A stretch of DNA of 64,000 nt from NCBI GenBank assembly GCA_035652815.1, contig DASRDB010000011.1, forward strand, positions 1 through 64,000. The letters run 5' to 3'. The notes below the pieces were generated by a model. It was not told the origin of the DNA. It saw only the letters and a list, made by a program, of their open reading frames with translations, and did no database searches. The translations under genes and the position numbers were made by a program. Shown one piece after another: positions 33,440 to 42,018 of the stretch; the first letter of the stretch is position 1, and each line of letters starts with the position of its first letter. This DNA is from DASRDB01 sp035652815. GTDB taxonomy: Bacteria > Chloroflexota > Ktedonobacteria > Ktedonobacterales > Ktedonobacteraceae.

Positions 33440-33543
33440 TGCCGCTGTCCTTTCCCGAATAACAAGCAAGCCGATGCATAGAAAAGACAGTTACCTGGCA
33501 AGAATTACTACGTCGATAGGTTACGCTGCTCTTTTTTTATCAT

Positions 33544-33627
33544 GTCATGCTGAGCGCAGCGAAGCATCTCGTGTACCGGACGATTCGCGCGTCGAGGCCG
33601 GAGATGCTTCGCTGCGCTCAGCATGAC
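33544..33627. repeat. Family A repeat, GTCATGC variant
   Basis: Arms begin GTCATGCTGAGCGCAGCGAA and end GCATGAC, as at 13361-13430. The loop keeps CGGACGATTCGCG. Confidence 0.85.
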
Positions 33628-33709
33628 ATACATAAAAGACGGGAAGTGCCAGGGGTTATTATAGCGGGTTGGTGTATTTATTGCTAGTAGGCACACGAAG
33701 AATAGTTAC

Positions 33710-33738
33710 TTGACTCTTCAATTTATATATGATATATA
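33710..33738 (+). promoter_or_regulatory. AT-rich promoter reading toward the Rhs locus
   Basis: TTGACT (33710-33715) and TATATA (33733-33738) are 17 bases apart within an AT-rich block. It lies about 370 bases before the Rhs start. Confidence 0.55.
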
Positions 33739-34114
33739 TTAAATACTACACAAGGAAACAGGCTCTATTTGGGGGAATAAGAGCAACAAACGATACAACT
33801 TCTTATTCTCAGGCCGTTTTCAGGTGTTTTAGTGCCAATCTTTGCCATACCGTGAAATGCGAACTGATCTCATGAGGAAGCAGGGTCTATCTGGGGATTC
33901 TATGCTTCCTGGATAAGGAGAGACATCATGAGATAACGCTTCATTGCGCCCTTTTTCCTGCCAATTTGATTCAAAAGCGTATTTTTATGCCAAAAATCAC
34001 ATGACGCTTTCGTCGAGCTGCCAACCTTCCAAAAGCGTCATGGTGTGGACGTATCCACATGGTCTTCAGTATACCATGTGCGTTACGTCCTGTGAAGAAA
34101 GGACGTATTCACAC
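33739..34114 (+). other. Rhs 5' leader with repeats, a stem and a two-codon frame
   Basis: No gene. An imperfect direct repeat, AGGAAACAGGCTCTATTTGG (33753) and AGGAAGCAGGGTCTATCTGG (33875), occurs twice. AGGAAGCA 33875-33882 pairs with TGCTTCCT 33903-33910. Directly after it, AAGGAG precedes ATG AGA TAA at 33928-33936, a minimal frame with a good ribosome site. Confidence 0.4.
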
Positions 34115-35848
34115 ATGCCATCTTGTCCCTTGAATTCGCCTGTTTCCCGCGTTCTGGGCAGGCGTCCGGTGTGGCCTGCGCCTTTCTCAGCAAGGCGTAT
34201 GTTGGCTATAGCATTTTTGATCGGCCTTGTTCTGTTTACAAGCTTGATTGCGCCCTGGCCTGTTTTAGCAGCCAGCAGGATGGCGGACGGGAATCCGAAC
34301 CCTGTCATTACTCCGCCTTCCTGGTTGAAGCCACAACAACCTTCGCCAGCAAAGACCATTTTCCCCTATCACTATGTCAAACCCGATCCCAATTATCGCT
34401 ATGTTCCGGTAGCCCGTAGCTGGCCCGTTACTATGACGCCCGCCATCCTGCAATTGACGGGAAGTGCGCTGCATTTTGTGAGCAATGACCAGCGCCTGGA
34501 AGTGAATGTTCCGGCTGGGACGCTGGACAGCACCACACTGCAAACGGCGGGTGGCAGCGTAACACTCAAGATCACGCAGTTGTTGCCCGGCTCGGGTGGT
34601 CTGCGCAATGAGCATATTTTCTTTGGGACCTACCAGTTGGAATTACTTACCAAGAGTGGGTCTCCTGTCACTGATCTGGTTTTATTGCATCCCATTACTC
34701 TGACCTATCACCTGTTGCCCAGTCAGGCAGCATTGGTGTGGGCAGGACAAAAAGTGTATGCTATCCTGCGCGGTGGAGACGCTTCGACATTACTTCCTGG
34801 AACAAAGCCTACCGTGTCTGCTCAGAGCGAGCCAGCAACCGATAGCAAATTGCTGTTTACTTCTCCCGATTCCACGGGACTGAACTGGAGCGTCAACAGC
34901 GATTTGACGATTGGCTCTGATCCCGCCCATCCCTTAGCGGTGACACCAAGTACCGTCACCTTCGGAACCCAGGCTCCGCAGGCTTTGTGGGGCATGCCAC
35001 AGGACTCGCAGGTTGATCTCAATTCTGGTGGCCTGATTTATAACTATCCGTTGGCCCTTCCCCCTGGTACGGGTGGCCTTACGCCTGCATTGAAGCTGAC
35101 CTATTCGAGCGGTTCTGTCGATGAAAGCCATAATTTGCAGGCAGGCGCGCCCTGGGTTGGCGAAGGCTGGAACCTTTCGATGGGATCGATTAGCTGGAGC
35201 CAGGAGAATGTGACGCCGGGCGGTACCAACCATATTGAGAACGTCTGGAACTTCAACGACCCCAATGGCATCAGTGGTCAGCTTATTCCGCCGAATCTCA
35301 ATGTTTCGACCACCGTTCCTTACAATCCGCCACTTTCTAATCTGGGAACCAATACCGTCTGGCATACCTCACCAGACAATCACGCGAAAATTATCGAGGT
35401 TCAAGCGATCAATAATAATTACCCCTGTTTTCGTGCCTACTATCCCAATGGCATCATGGAAGAGTTTGGGTGTAATGACTCCATTGGTTCTGACCAGAGC
35501 TTCAAGGATAGCTCAGGTAACTGGCGTCGCTATCGCTGGGACCTGGATTTAATTGTTGACCGCTTTGGCAACCAGATTCACTTCAACTACCAGCGCATAT
35601 GGGACCCCAGCCACTCCTGGATTCAAGACGCCGTTTTGTCCGATATTGAGTATGATGATCCCAATTGCCACCAGCAGACTGCCTGTACTACGTGGAATCC
35701 GCAAGTCAAGATTTACTTTGATGCCAGCACCAGCTTAACAGCACCTGCTCGGGTTGGTCAAACAACCGGTTCCGCTGTGATAACCCGCTTGATCTTTCCG
35801 GCTCCGGCGGATTACCTGTCCCAGAAGCACTCAACTCTTATGTGCTGA
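34115..35848 (+). CDS. Rhs fragment 1: signal anchor and N-terminal region
   Basis: 577 codons. A membrane/secretion segment at about 30-55 (LAIAFLIGLVLFTSLIAPWP) is followed by a Pro-rich linker and a beta-rich domain (LEVNVPAGTLDSTTLQ, FFGTYQLELLTKSG). Then comes the start of the shell: LIYNYPLALPPGTGG and LTYSSGSVDESHN with GEGWNLSMG, typical of Rhs/SpvB proteins. The true frame leaves this one near 35760, so the last 28 residues before the stop are out of frame; sense resumes as RCDNPLDLSGSGGLP in the next frame. Confidence 0.75.
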   Translation: MPSCPLNSPVSRVLGRRPVWPAPFSARRMLAIAFLIGLVLFTSLIAPWPVLAASRMADGNPNPVITPPSWLKPQQPSPAKTIFPYHYVKPDPNYRYVPVARSWPVTMTPAILQLTGSALHFVSNDQRLEVNVPAGTLDSTTLQTAGGSVTLKITQLLPGSGGLRNEHIFFGTYQLELLTKSGSPVTDLVLLHPITLTYHLLPSQAALVWAGQKVYAILRGGDASTLLPGTKPTVSAQSEPATDSKLLFTSPDSTGLNWSVNSDLTIGSDPAHPLAVTPSTVTFGTQAPQALWGMPQDSQVDLNSGGLIYNYPLALPPGTGGLTPALKLTYSSGSVDESHNLQAGAPWVGEGWNLSMGSISWSQENVTPGGTNHIENVWNFNDPNGISGQLIPPNLNVSTTVPYNPPLSNLGTNTVWHTSPDNHAKIIEVQAINNNYPCFRAYYPNGIMEEFGCNDSIGSDQSFKDSSGNWRRYRWDLDLIVDRFGNQIHFNYQRIWDPSHSWIQDAVLSDIEYDDPNCHQQTACTTWNPQVKIYFDASTSLTAPARVGQTTGSAVITRLIFPAPADYLSQKHSTLMC

Positions 35849-36612
35849 ACGATGTCAGGGTACAGGTGCAGGGAAATACCTTGCGTGAATATGTGTTCTC
35901 ATACACGCAAAGTAAACCTCAAACGATTACCGACCCGCTCTCAGGACAGCAGGAGAGCATTTCCGGCTACCTGAACCTGAATCGCATACAGGTAGAAGGT
36001 GTTGGTGGCCAATCGCTCAACGCTCCGGTCATCAATCTCACCTATAGCCTGAATAACCTGCATTACTTCGATTTATGGAAGTATGCCACGCCAACTAATA
36101 ACTGTAGCCCCGATTCCTGGGCACCAAAAGATGGCAACGGCGCGTGCTATCTCTGGCAGCGTAGCTATAACACGTACTTCCTGACCAACATCGATAATGG
36201 TGAGGGCTGGAACGAAACGATTACCTGGACTGAGGGTCACAACAACACGCATGGCGTGGATAGCGGGGCTATCGATGAACCCGCAACCTGCAATACTATT
36301 CGCAACTCCACTAACCGTTGTGGTAAGGCCGATGACAAAAACTGGAGTCACTATATGGTGACCCAGCGACAGGCCACCTCTAATGGCGAAACATCCACCT
36401 GGGGCTATAAATACTGGCTTCAAACGGGCCTGCCCATTAACTACGTCGGCTCAGTATGTGATGAATGTGGACAGGGCTTTACCTGGGGCAATCAGAACGA
36501 TAACGACTTTGCCGATTACTACAATGGACAGTTCGAGAGCTACTTCCGTGTGCAGATTAATGAGCCTGATGGCACCTACCAGGCGCATATCTTTGCTACG
36601 ACGACTGGCTAG
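35842..36612 (+). CDS. Rhs fragment 2: shell region ended by a TAG
   Basis: An open frame that really begins upstream near 35761 (NNRFRCDNPLDLSGS) and covers beta-rich shell sequence (VLNDVRVQVQGNTLREYVFSY, SLNNLHYFDLWKYATP). It ends at TAG 36610-36612; beyond it the same frame continues as GLAESGITCYISSCQ to about 36755. The listed ATG is only the first Met-type codon in the frame, not a likely start; no ribosome site is present. Confidence 0.6.
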   Translation: MLNDVRVQVQGNTLREYVFSYTQSKPQTITDPLSGQQESISGYLNLNRIQVEGVGGQSLNAPVINLTYSLNNLHYFDLWKYATPTNNCSPDSWAPKDGNGACYLWQRSYNTYFLTNIDNGEGWNETITWTEGHNNTHGVDSGAIDEPATCNTIRNSTNRCGKADDKNWSHYMVTQRQATSNGETSTWGYKYWLQTGLPINYVGSVCDECGQGFTWGNQNDNDFADYYNGQFESYFRVQINEPDGTYQAHIFATTTG

Positions 36613-36760
36613 GGCCTGGCTGAAAGCGGCATTACTTGCTACATTTCATCCTGTCAGGTAGCTCCCTACTTTACCAATCAGGGAAGCTTACTGGCAACGG
36701 CGCTGGCTGGTAAGGAGCTGACCGAGTACTATTTCAGTGCCAATGTAACCAATCCATTGG

Positions 36761-38233
36761 TTGTCCATCATTATTACCTACACGGTCTACTACTACGATG
36801 GCACCAACGGTCACGAGGAGATCAAGAGCCTGCCCTACGCTATCTCCACGCCGTCGGGCTATGTCTCACCTGACCTGACCGAAGCGCGCTCCGTCACCAA
36901 GTACGACGCGGTTGGTCGCTCCGAGGGCAGCGTGACCTATAGCGATGCCACCACCATTGTGCTTAGCACAACCCTGAACTACACGGTCGCGCAGGGCGTT
37001 CCCGGTTTCAGCAGCGAAAGCAGCAACGCCTATGGGCAGACCATTACCCTGGATGCCTACAATCACCAGTCGATCAGTTATACTGACGCCCTGGGTCGCT
37101 TGCGCTTCTCCCAGGTGTTCAGTGGTACGGCCAGCCCTTACAGCGTCGTGCGTACTGTGGAAGATAGCTACGATGTCCTGGGCGATACCACGCAGGCGCA
37201 GACATTTGATAGCAGCGCAACCCTCAAGGCCGGCTACACCGCAACCTTCGACGCCCTCAAGCGTCGCACAGGTTTCAACGACTCCGACCTGGGGTCATGC
37301 GCGAATAGTCCTTTGCCTCCTGGCTGCTCCAGTAGCTCGGATACGGCGTGGCATTTCAGCTATGACAACGATAGCAACCTGCTCAGCCAGACCGACCCGC
37401 GCAGCCAGGGCATCTATATCAGCTACGATAACCTGGATCGCCCCCTGTGCCGCAACAGCCAGAGCAATCCCTGTAGCAACCATCCCTACGCGGTCTACTT
37501 CTACGATAGCTATAACAACAATAGCAATTCGAGCCAGACCTTCCCGTCGGGTTGTGTTGCGCCGGGCGGCTCCTATGCCTCTGACCCGGTTGGGCATACA
37601 ACTGCCGAAGCCTTCAGCAACAGCACGGCCAGCGGCTGGCGCTGTTATGGTTACGATGCTCGCGGTCAACTCAACCAGAGCATGCTTTCAGTAACGGTCG
37701 ATAGCACGACTACGACGCAGCAGGTCAACTTCAGCTACAACGATGGCGGCGAGATGACCGGGCTGGTCTATCCCGATGGGGAAACCATCACCTCGCAGTA
37801 TGATGTCAACGGCTACCTGCTCTCCGCCTACTTTGGCACCCCTGGCAGCAGCGACCCGGTGAACTTCCTGGTTGGGCAGGTCAGCTATAACAGCAATGGT
37901 CTGGTGAGCGGGCTGTCGCTCGGCGGGTCTGCTGCTAAGAACAGCACGCCAACGCCTGTTTTCACCACCAGCTATACCTACGATGGCATCCAGCGTCCGC
38001 AATCCAGCAGCGTCAGCGTAAGCGGCAACACTATCTGGAGCGAGGGCCTGACCTACGACAACATCGGCAATGTCCTGCAAATTGCCACCACCGTTCCCAA
38101 GCTCGGCGGCGGCACGCAGACCGATAACCAGTCCTTCTGCTATGATGCCTTGAGCCGCCTGGTCTGGGCAGGCAACACTGGCACGCCAACCGGGGCGATC
38201 ACTGTGGCAACGCGCCCAACGGAACCACGCTGA
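36761..38233 (+). CDS. Rhs fragment 3: YD-repeat core
   Basis: About 490 codons of repeat shell with motifs such as TKYDAVGRSEG, YDALKRR-like FDALKRRTGF, SYDNDSNLLSQTD, YDNLDRPLCR, GYDARGQLNQS and YDGIQRPQSSS. The TTG start is formal only. The frame is left near 38190-38200; after this the residues up to the TGA are out of frame and sense resumes in the next frame as DHCGNAPNGTTLTTYQQ. Confidence 0.65.
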   Translation: MSIIITYTVYYYDGTNGHEEIKSLPYAISTPSGYVSPDLTEARSVTKYDAVGRSEGSVTYSDATTIVLSTTLNYTVAQGVPGFSSESSNAYGQTITLDAYNHQSISYTDALGRLRFSQVFSGTASPYSVVRTVEDSYDVLGDTTQAQTFDSSATLKAGYTATFDALKRRTGFNDSDLGSCANSPLPPGCSSSSDTAWHFSYDNDSNLLSQTDPRSQGIYISYDNLDRPLCRNSQSNPCSNHPYAVYFYDSYNNNSNSSQTFPSGCVAPGGSYASDPVGHTTAEAFSNSTASGWRCYGYDARGQLNQSMLSVTVDSTTTTQQVNFSYNDGGEMTGLVYPDGETITSQYDVNGYLLSAYFGTPGSSDPVNFLVGQVSYNSNGLVSGLSLGGSAAKNSTPTPVFTTSYTYDGIQRPQSSSVSVSGNTIWSEGLTYDNIGNVLQIATTVPKLGGGTQTDNQSFCYDALSRLVWAGNTGTPTGAITVATRPTEPR

Positions 38234-38331
38234 CGACCTACCAGCAGACCTTCGGCTACGACGACCTGGACCGCCTGACGCACGGGCAATCGGGCAACGT
38301 CACCTATGGCTCAGGCAACCACATCCATGCC

Positions 38332-39798
38332 GTGACCAACCTGAGCGCGTTCCCCAACCAGTACGCCAGCTACGACGACATGGGCAACATGACCTGCCGC
38401 AACGTGGACACCAGCTCGTCCCACACCTGCGCAGGCAGCACCCCCACCGGCGCGAGCCTGACCTACGACAACGAGGGCCGTCTTGCCACCTGGACCGCTC
38501 CCAGCGGAACCAGCGCCACGGACAGCTTCCTTTACGACAACGAGGGCAACCGGGTTCTACAGCGTACCAACGATAGCAACGGCATCACTGATACCCTCAC
38601 CTTCGACGGCTGGACCGAAACCGTCCTGCATGGGGGCAACACCGCCACCACCAAGTACTATCAAACCGCCGGGCATCGCGTGGCCCTCAAAACCAGCAAC
38701 ACGCTGTACTACCTGGTGACCGACCACCTGGGCGGCACCGCCCTCGTCCTCAAGAGCGATGCCAGCCTGCAAGCCACCCAACTCTACGCCCCCTATGGAG
38801 CGGTGCGGTATAATCAGGGAACCGTGCCGACGACCTACAACTTCACGGGGCAACGGTTGGATGGAGAAACAGGCTTGCTGTACTTCCATGCCCGCTATTA
38901 TGATGCGCAAGCAGGCGTGTTTACGGCAGCCGATAGCGTGCAGGGCAATCCGCAGGGCATGAGTCCGTATGCCTATGTGGCGGGTAATCCTGAGACGGCG
39001 ACTGATCCGACGGGTCAGTATATGGCGACCCCAATCCCGCTTTCGCAGCCCGGAGGAGCGATTGGCCATTCCGTTCCTGGCAGCGGCATCGTGACCTCAA
39101 TCATCAATGATGGAGGCGGCAACGTCTGGTCATTGGATGGGCATTTTTCGCGTGGCCCCAATGGCCTGTCCGTCAACACCTACAGCTTTGCTCAGGAACA
39201 GCAAAATGGCGGCTACAACCCGGATACCGACCCCAATAACAGCCCCTGGGCCAAGTTTGCGAAGACCATCGGACTGGATCAACTCCAACAAGCCTGGAAT
39301 GATCCTCACGCCACCTTCTGGAGCCGCATGGGAGCGATTGGCAATTTCGCGCTCACCAACCTCAACAACGCTTTCCAACTGGCGATGATCCTGGGTGGCG
39401 GGCCAGAGGGAGAGGAGTTTGCGGCGGCTGAGGAAGAGGGCAGTGCGCTGCTAAGAGGATTGGAAGAAGGTGGGTCAAATGTAGAAAAGACGTATAGTGC
39501 AGAGGGAGACCCAGCTTTACGTGCATTAAGAAGACCCGCTTTTGATGATATGAAGACGAACGGAGTAGAGGTAAATGGGCAAACCTATAAGCTTAGTGAA
39601 CATGCTTATAGAAGCTTGTTCAAGTCAGGAAGAAAGGATATTATGCCAGATGATATTATCGATGCATTAGCAAATGATCCGCAACCTGCCGATCCAGGAA
39701 GTGTACGATATGTCAATCCTGCTACAGGAACTCGGGTATTTGTGAATGTCCTCACAAATCTGATTACTGGAATATGGCCGGGCGATTTTCTAGAATGA
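38332..39798 (+). CDS. Rhs fragment 4: core end and DUF4258-like toxin tip
   Basis: 488 codons from the first ATG; sense starts earlier, near 38200. It contains the last YD repeats (FTGQRLDGETGLLYFHARYY) and the core closing motif (SPYAYVAGNPETATDPTGQY). From about 39470 the DNA becomes distinctly AT-richer and the tip begins: KLSEHAYRSLFKSGRKDIMP, DDIIDALANDP, VRYVNPATGTRVFVNVLTN and ITGIWPGD. The His-x-x-x helix then VxYxNPxTG sheet resembles the BECR/DUF4258 ribonuclease-type toxins. An immunity candidate starts ten bases after the stop. Confidence 0.7.
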   Translation: MTNLSAFPNQYASYDDMGNMTCRNVDTSSSHTCAGSTPTGASLTYDNEGRLATWTAPSGTSATDSFLYDNEGNRVLQRTNDSNGITDTLTFDGWTETVLHGGNTATTKYYQTAGHRVALKTSNTLYYLVTDHLGGTALVLKSDASLQATQLYAPYGAVRYNQGTVPTTYNFTGQRLDGETGLLYFHARYYDAQAGVFTAADSVQGNPQGMSPYAYVAGNPETATDPTGQYMATPIPLSQPGGAIGHSVPGSGIVTSIINDGGGNVWSLDGHFSRGPNGLSVNTYSFAQEQQNGGYNPDTDPNNSPWAKFAKTIGLDQLQQAWNDPHATFWSRMGAIGNFALTNLNNAFQLAMILGGGPEGEEFAAAEEEGSALLRGLEEGGSNVEKTYSAEGDPALRALRRPAFDDMKTNGVEVNGQTYKLSEHAYRSLFKSGRKDIMPDDIIDALANDPQPADPGSVRYVNPATGTRVFVNVLTNLITGIWPGDFLE

Positions 39799-39807
39799 GG
39801 GAATTGG

Positions 39808-40269
39808 ATGATTAAGTGTAGAGGACTGCACACCCTGGAAACATCCATCCTCGCAACGTATGACCAGGAAGTCCAGGCTTATAACATTATCACAGGCATA
39901 ATGTCGGATAGTTGTAGGCCCTATGAAGTAGTCCCAGATCATATAATGATGTGGGTCAATGAAGAGGGATTTTTAGGGGAGGTAGAATGCTTGCAACCAG
40001 TTCTGGTTACGGCACCGCCATGCAGAATGAGGGAAGAGGCTGTTCGACGAGAGGGCTTTCCTCAGTTGGAAATACTGGCTCGGAACCGTTTCTATATGGT
40101 GCAGCACAGTGAAGACGGATTTGTGATCTGGATTGACGAGGAGCGGGTGATTGACACGGTAGTGGTATATAAAACGCTGCAGTTTCTGCTCTCAGAACAG
40201 GAGGTGGTAGGGATAGCTGCTCAACAGGCAATGCCGGAGCAAGAAGCTGCTACTCAAGGACTCTTGTAA
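39808..40269 (+). CDS. Probable immunity protein for the Rhs tip
   Basis: 153 residues, family not recognised. It begins nine bases after the toxin stop, the usual place for the immunity gene in Rhs/polymorphic toxin loci. It is acidic and soluble, with sheet-like segments (NRFYMVQHSEDGFVIWIDEE, RVIDTVVVYKTLQFLLSEQE) and no signal peptide. GAGGGAATTGG lies before ATG 39808. Assignment rests on position, size and base composition that match the tip; no residue-level match to a named immunity family is claimed. Confidence 0.6.
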   Translation: MIKCRGLHTLETSILATYDQEVQAYNIITGIMSDSCRPYEVVPDHIMMWVNEEGFLGEVECLQPVLVTAPPCRMREEAVRREGFPQLEILARNRFYMVQHSEDGFVIWIDEERVIDTVVVYKTLQFLLSEQEVVGIAAQQAMPEQEAATQGLL

Positions 40270-40287
40270 AGAAGGAGGAAATCAAGC

Positions 40288-40357
40288 TAGTGGCAGCCGA
40301 GCAGAGGGTGAGCTGGCGTAATGTTCCTAATATATGCCTCTGCTTGGCTACCAACTA
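40288..40357. repeat. Imperfect inverted repeat before the displaced Hint cassette
   Basis: TAGTGGCAGCCGAGCAGAGG (40288-40307) pairs with CCTCTGCTTGGCTACCAACT (40337-40356) with few mismatches around a 29-base spacer. It separates the immunity gene from the point where the old tip begins and may be a terminator. Confidence 0.5.
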
Positions 40358-40364
40358 AAGGGGA

Positions 40365-40979
40365 TTGGAAGAAGGCTGTGGCGCGCTCAGCTTTGATCCC
40401 TCGACCCTGGTGGCAACGGCGCATGGTGAGCAGGCGATAGGCACCTTGCACGTAGGCGACAAGGTGTGGGCGTACAATCCCAAGACGCACCGCATGGAAC
40501 TCGAGCCGATCTTGCACGTGTGGATCAACCATGACAACGACCTGGTAGACCTCACCCTGACGGTTACCAAAACCGACGCGCATGGTAAACACGCGCACCA
40601 GACCAGCGAGGTCATCCACACCAATCAAAAGCACCCCTTCCTGACGAAGGAAAAGGGCTTCCTGCCTGTCGGACAGATTACGCTGGGCATGCATGTGCTG
40701 GAAGCCGATGGGCAGTACGGGGTGGTGACAGGTTGGAAAGTGGTTCCTGGCGCGAAGGCGATGTATAATCTGGAAGTGGCGCAGGACCACACCTTCACGG
40801 TGGGGGTTGGGCAGTGGGTGGTGCATAATTGTAGTTTGCCGACCGGACCCTCTGGTGTGCGTTCTTTGATACATGATAACCCTGCCTTAATCAGAGAGGC
40901 TGAAAGAATGGGAGGTAATCAGGTTTTCAGTTTGGATAGAAGCGGAAAGCTGGGAGCCAGGAAGTTGGGTTCCGAATGA
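40365..40979 (+). pseudogene. Displaced Rhs tip: Hint (intein-like) pre-toxin domain, truncated toxin
   Basis: 204 codons from a formal TTG. The frame opens GLEEGCGALSFDPSTLV, repeating the GLEEG of the live Rhs gene. The Hint fold follows: VATAHGEQAIGTLHVGDKV, HTNQKHPFLTKEKGFLPVGQ, and the splice-type end VVHNC. Ser stands at the usual Hint Cys1 position (SFDPSTLV against CFxAGTxV). After VVHNC comes the start of a toxin (VRSLIHDNPALIREAERMGG), then the frame runs out of sense at about 40920. There is no start codon with a ribosome site, so it is probably silent. Confidence 0.7.
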
Positions 40980-41223
40980 TGCGAATAGCGATGTAGTTGT
41001 GACCTGGGAAGATGGCCGACGTTGGGTGGCTACCTTTTTCTCGTACAACCATATCCAGACCCTGGTTGCCAAGAATAGAGCGACCGGAGAATGCCTTGCC
41101 GGAACTTACTTTTGGGCAAGTGATATGATTTTAGTGGATGAGATTAGCCGCCAACGTATTGAGGAAGTGATACACGATCTTATTGCCTCAGATGAGTTTG
41201 AGCAAGTATTTCGCGCCATTTAG
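40891..41223 (+). pseudogene. Immunity-gene remnant, start codon missing
   Basis: The open frame from 40891 reads RFSVWIEAESWEPGSWVPND, SDVVVTWEDGRRWVATFFSY and ends DEFEQVFRAI. It has the look of a compact immunity protein whose first codons have been lost: no ATG, GTG or TTG occurs before the GTG at 40999, which lies inside the conserved-looking part. It overlaps the end of the truncated toxin frame above, so the toxin C-terminus and the gap between toxin and immunity genes appear deleted. Family is not identified. Confidence 0.55.
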
Positions 41224-41247
41224 GAGAAAGATGGAAGCGAGAAAGTT

Positions 41248-41679
41248 ATGTGGCGTAAATTGATTCAATCTCTCGAACCACAGGCAACGTTTTTTCCAGG
41301 AGCAACGCCATCTGAATTAACAGCCTTGGAAAAGGAAATAGGCATTTCTCTCCCAGAGGAATTGCAAGAGATGCTGCAAGAGTCAAATGGTGTTTTTGGA
41401 GCGTATGGATTGCGGTTAATCTGGTCGATAGAGGATATAAGACGCACTCATCGAGCTATGCGTGAAGGCCCTTTTGTCACAGACTACATGTCGTTCGAAA
41501 ACCTGCTCTTTTTTGCGGATGCTGGCAATGGAGATCAATTCGCCTTCTGCATGGTGCCACGTTCTCTCCGGCGGCCTGATATCTTTGTCTGGAACCATGA
41601 AAATGATAGTCGGACCTGGGTGGCTCCTTCTCTCAAGTTGTATCTGGAATGGTGGCTCAGTGGAAAATTGAGTATTTAA
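41248..41679 (+). CDS. SMI1/KNR4 (SUKH) family immunity protein
   Basis: 143 residues. SUKH signature: ATPSELTALEKEIGISLPEE and LQEMLQESNGVFGAYGLRL, then SFENLLFFADAGNGDQFAF and DIFVWNHENDSRTWVAPSL. SUKH proteins are widespread immunity proteins in polymorphic toxin loci. It lies 24 bases after the immunity remnant and ends the toxin locus. Its own toxin is absent, so it is either an orphan immunity gene kept from an older tip or protects against toxins from neighbours. ATG 41248 follows a GAGAAAG site. Confidence 0.85.
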   Translation: MWRKLIQSLEPQATFFPGATPSELTALEKEIGISLPEELQEMLQESNGVFGAYGLRLIWSIEDIRRTHRAMREGPFVTDYMSFENLLFFADAGNGDQFAFCMVPRSLRRPDIFVWNHENDSRTWVAPSLKLYLEWWLSGKLSI

Positions 41680-42018
41680 AGAGGACGTCTAAACAAAAAA
41701 CTGGTTAGCACAGCGAGACGAGGAATAGTACTGGTTGGTTACTCAAGAAGAAGCCTCTCGACAGGCTTGGAGAGATGATTGAGGTGGATGTGATGGGAAA
41801 AAGGTGGTGGTTATTGGCACAGGGACCTATCTTACCCTGAAAAACGGAATGCAATCATAAAAGTTCAGAAAATGATGCGACTTTTGTAGGGACACGATTC
41901 ATCGCGTCCACCCGGTTGAAGCGACACGAGGGGCAGGACGCGATGAATCGCGTCCCTACAAATTTATCCCCCATGAATTTCTGATCATTCATATTGATTA
42001 TATGCCTGAACCGCAACC
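41680..42018. other. Intergenic stretch with decayed fragments
   Basis: No intact gene. Short open fragments (for example YWHRDLSYPEKRNAIIKVQK in one frame near 41807-41866) suggest relics of a further cassette, and a family B repeat occupies 41885-41960. Confidence 0.4.
41885..41960. repeat. Family B palindromic repeat
   Basis: TGTAGGGACACGATTCATCG at 41885 and the complement ending CGTCCCTACA at 41960, with one mismatch (ACACG against CGCG). Stem carries ATTCATCGCGTCC as in other copies. Confidence 0.85.

Larger units (their letters stand above)
34115..39798 (+). pseudogene. Rhs/YD-repeat secreted toxin gene, broken in the core
   Basis: Read through its breaks this is one gene of about 1,890 codons: signal anchor, an SpvB/Rhs N-terminal region, a long YD-repeat shell, and a C-terminal toxin tip. 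It is interrupted by a frame change between about 35745 and 35770, an in-frame TAG at 36610-36612, a second frame change near 36750, and a third near 38190-38200 beside CCGGGGCG. Coding sense continues cleanly across each break in the new frame, so decay is recent or the breaks are sequence errors. The last frame, with the tip, is intact. ATG 34115 follows AGAAAGGA; the frame back to 33944 is rejected. Confidence 0.8.

Noticed and set aside
33944..34114. N-terminal extension of the Rhs gene from TTG 33944
   Set aside because: It would place 57 unlike residues before the signal anchor; ATG 34115 has AGAAAGGA upstream and gives a normal secretion start.
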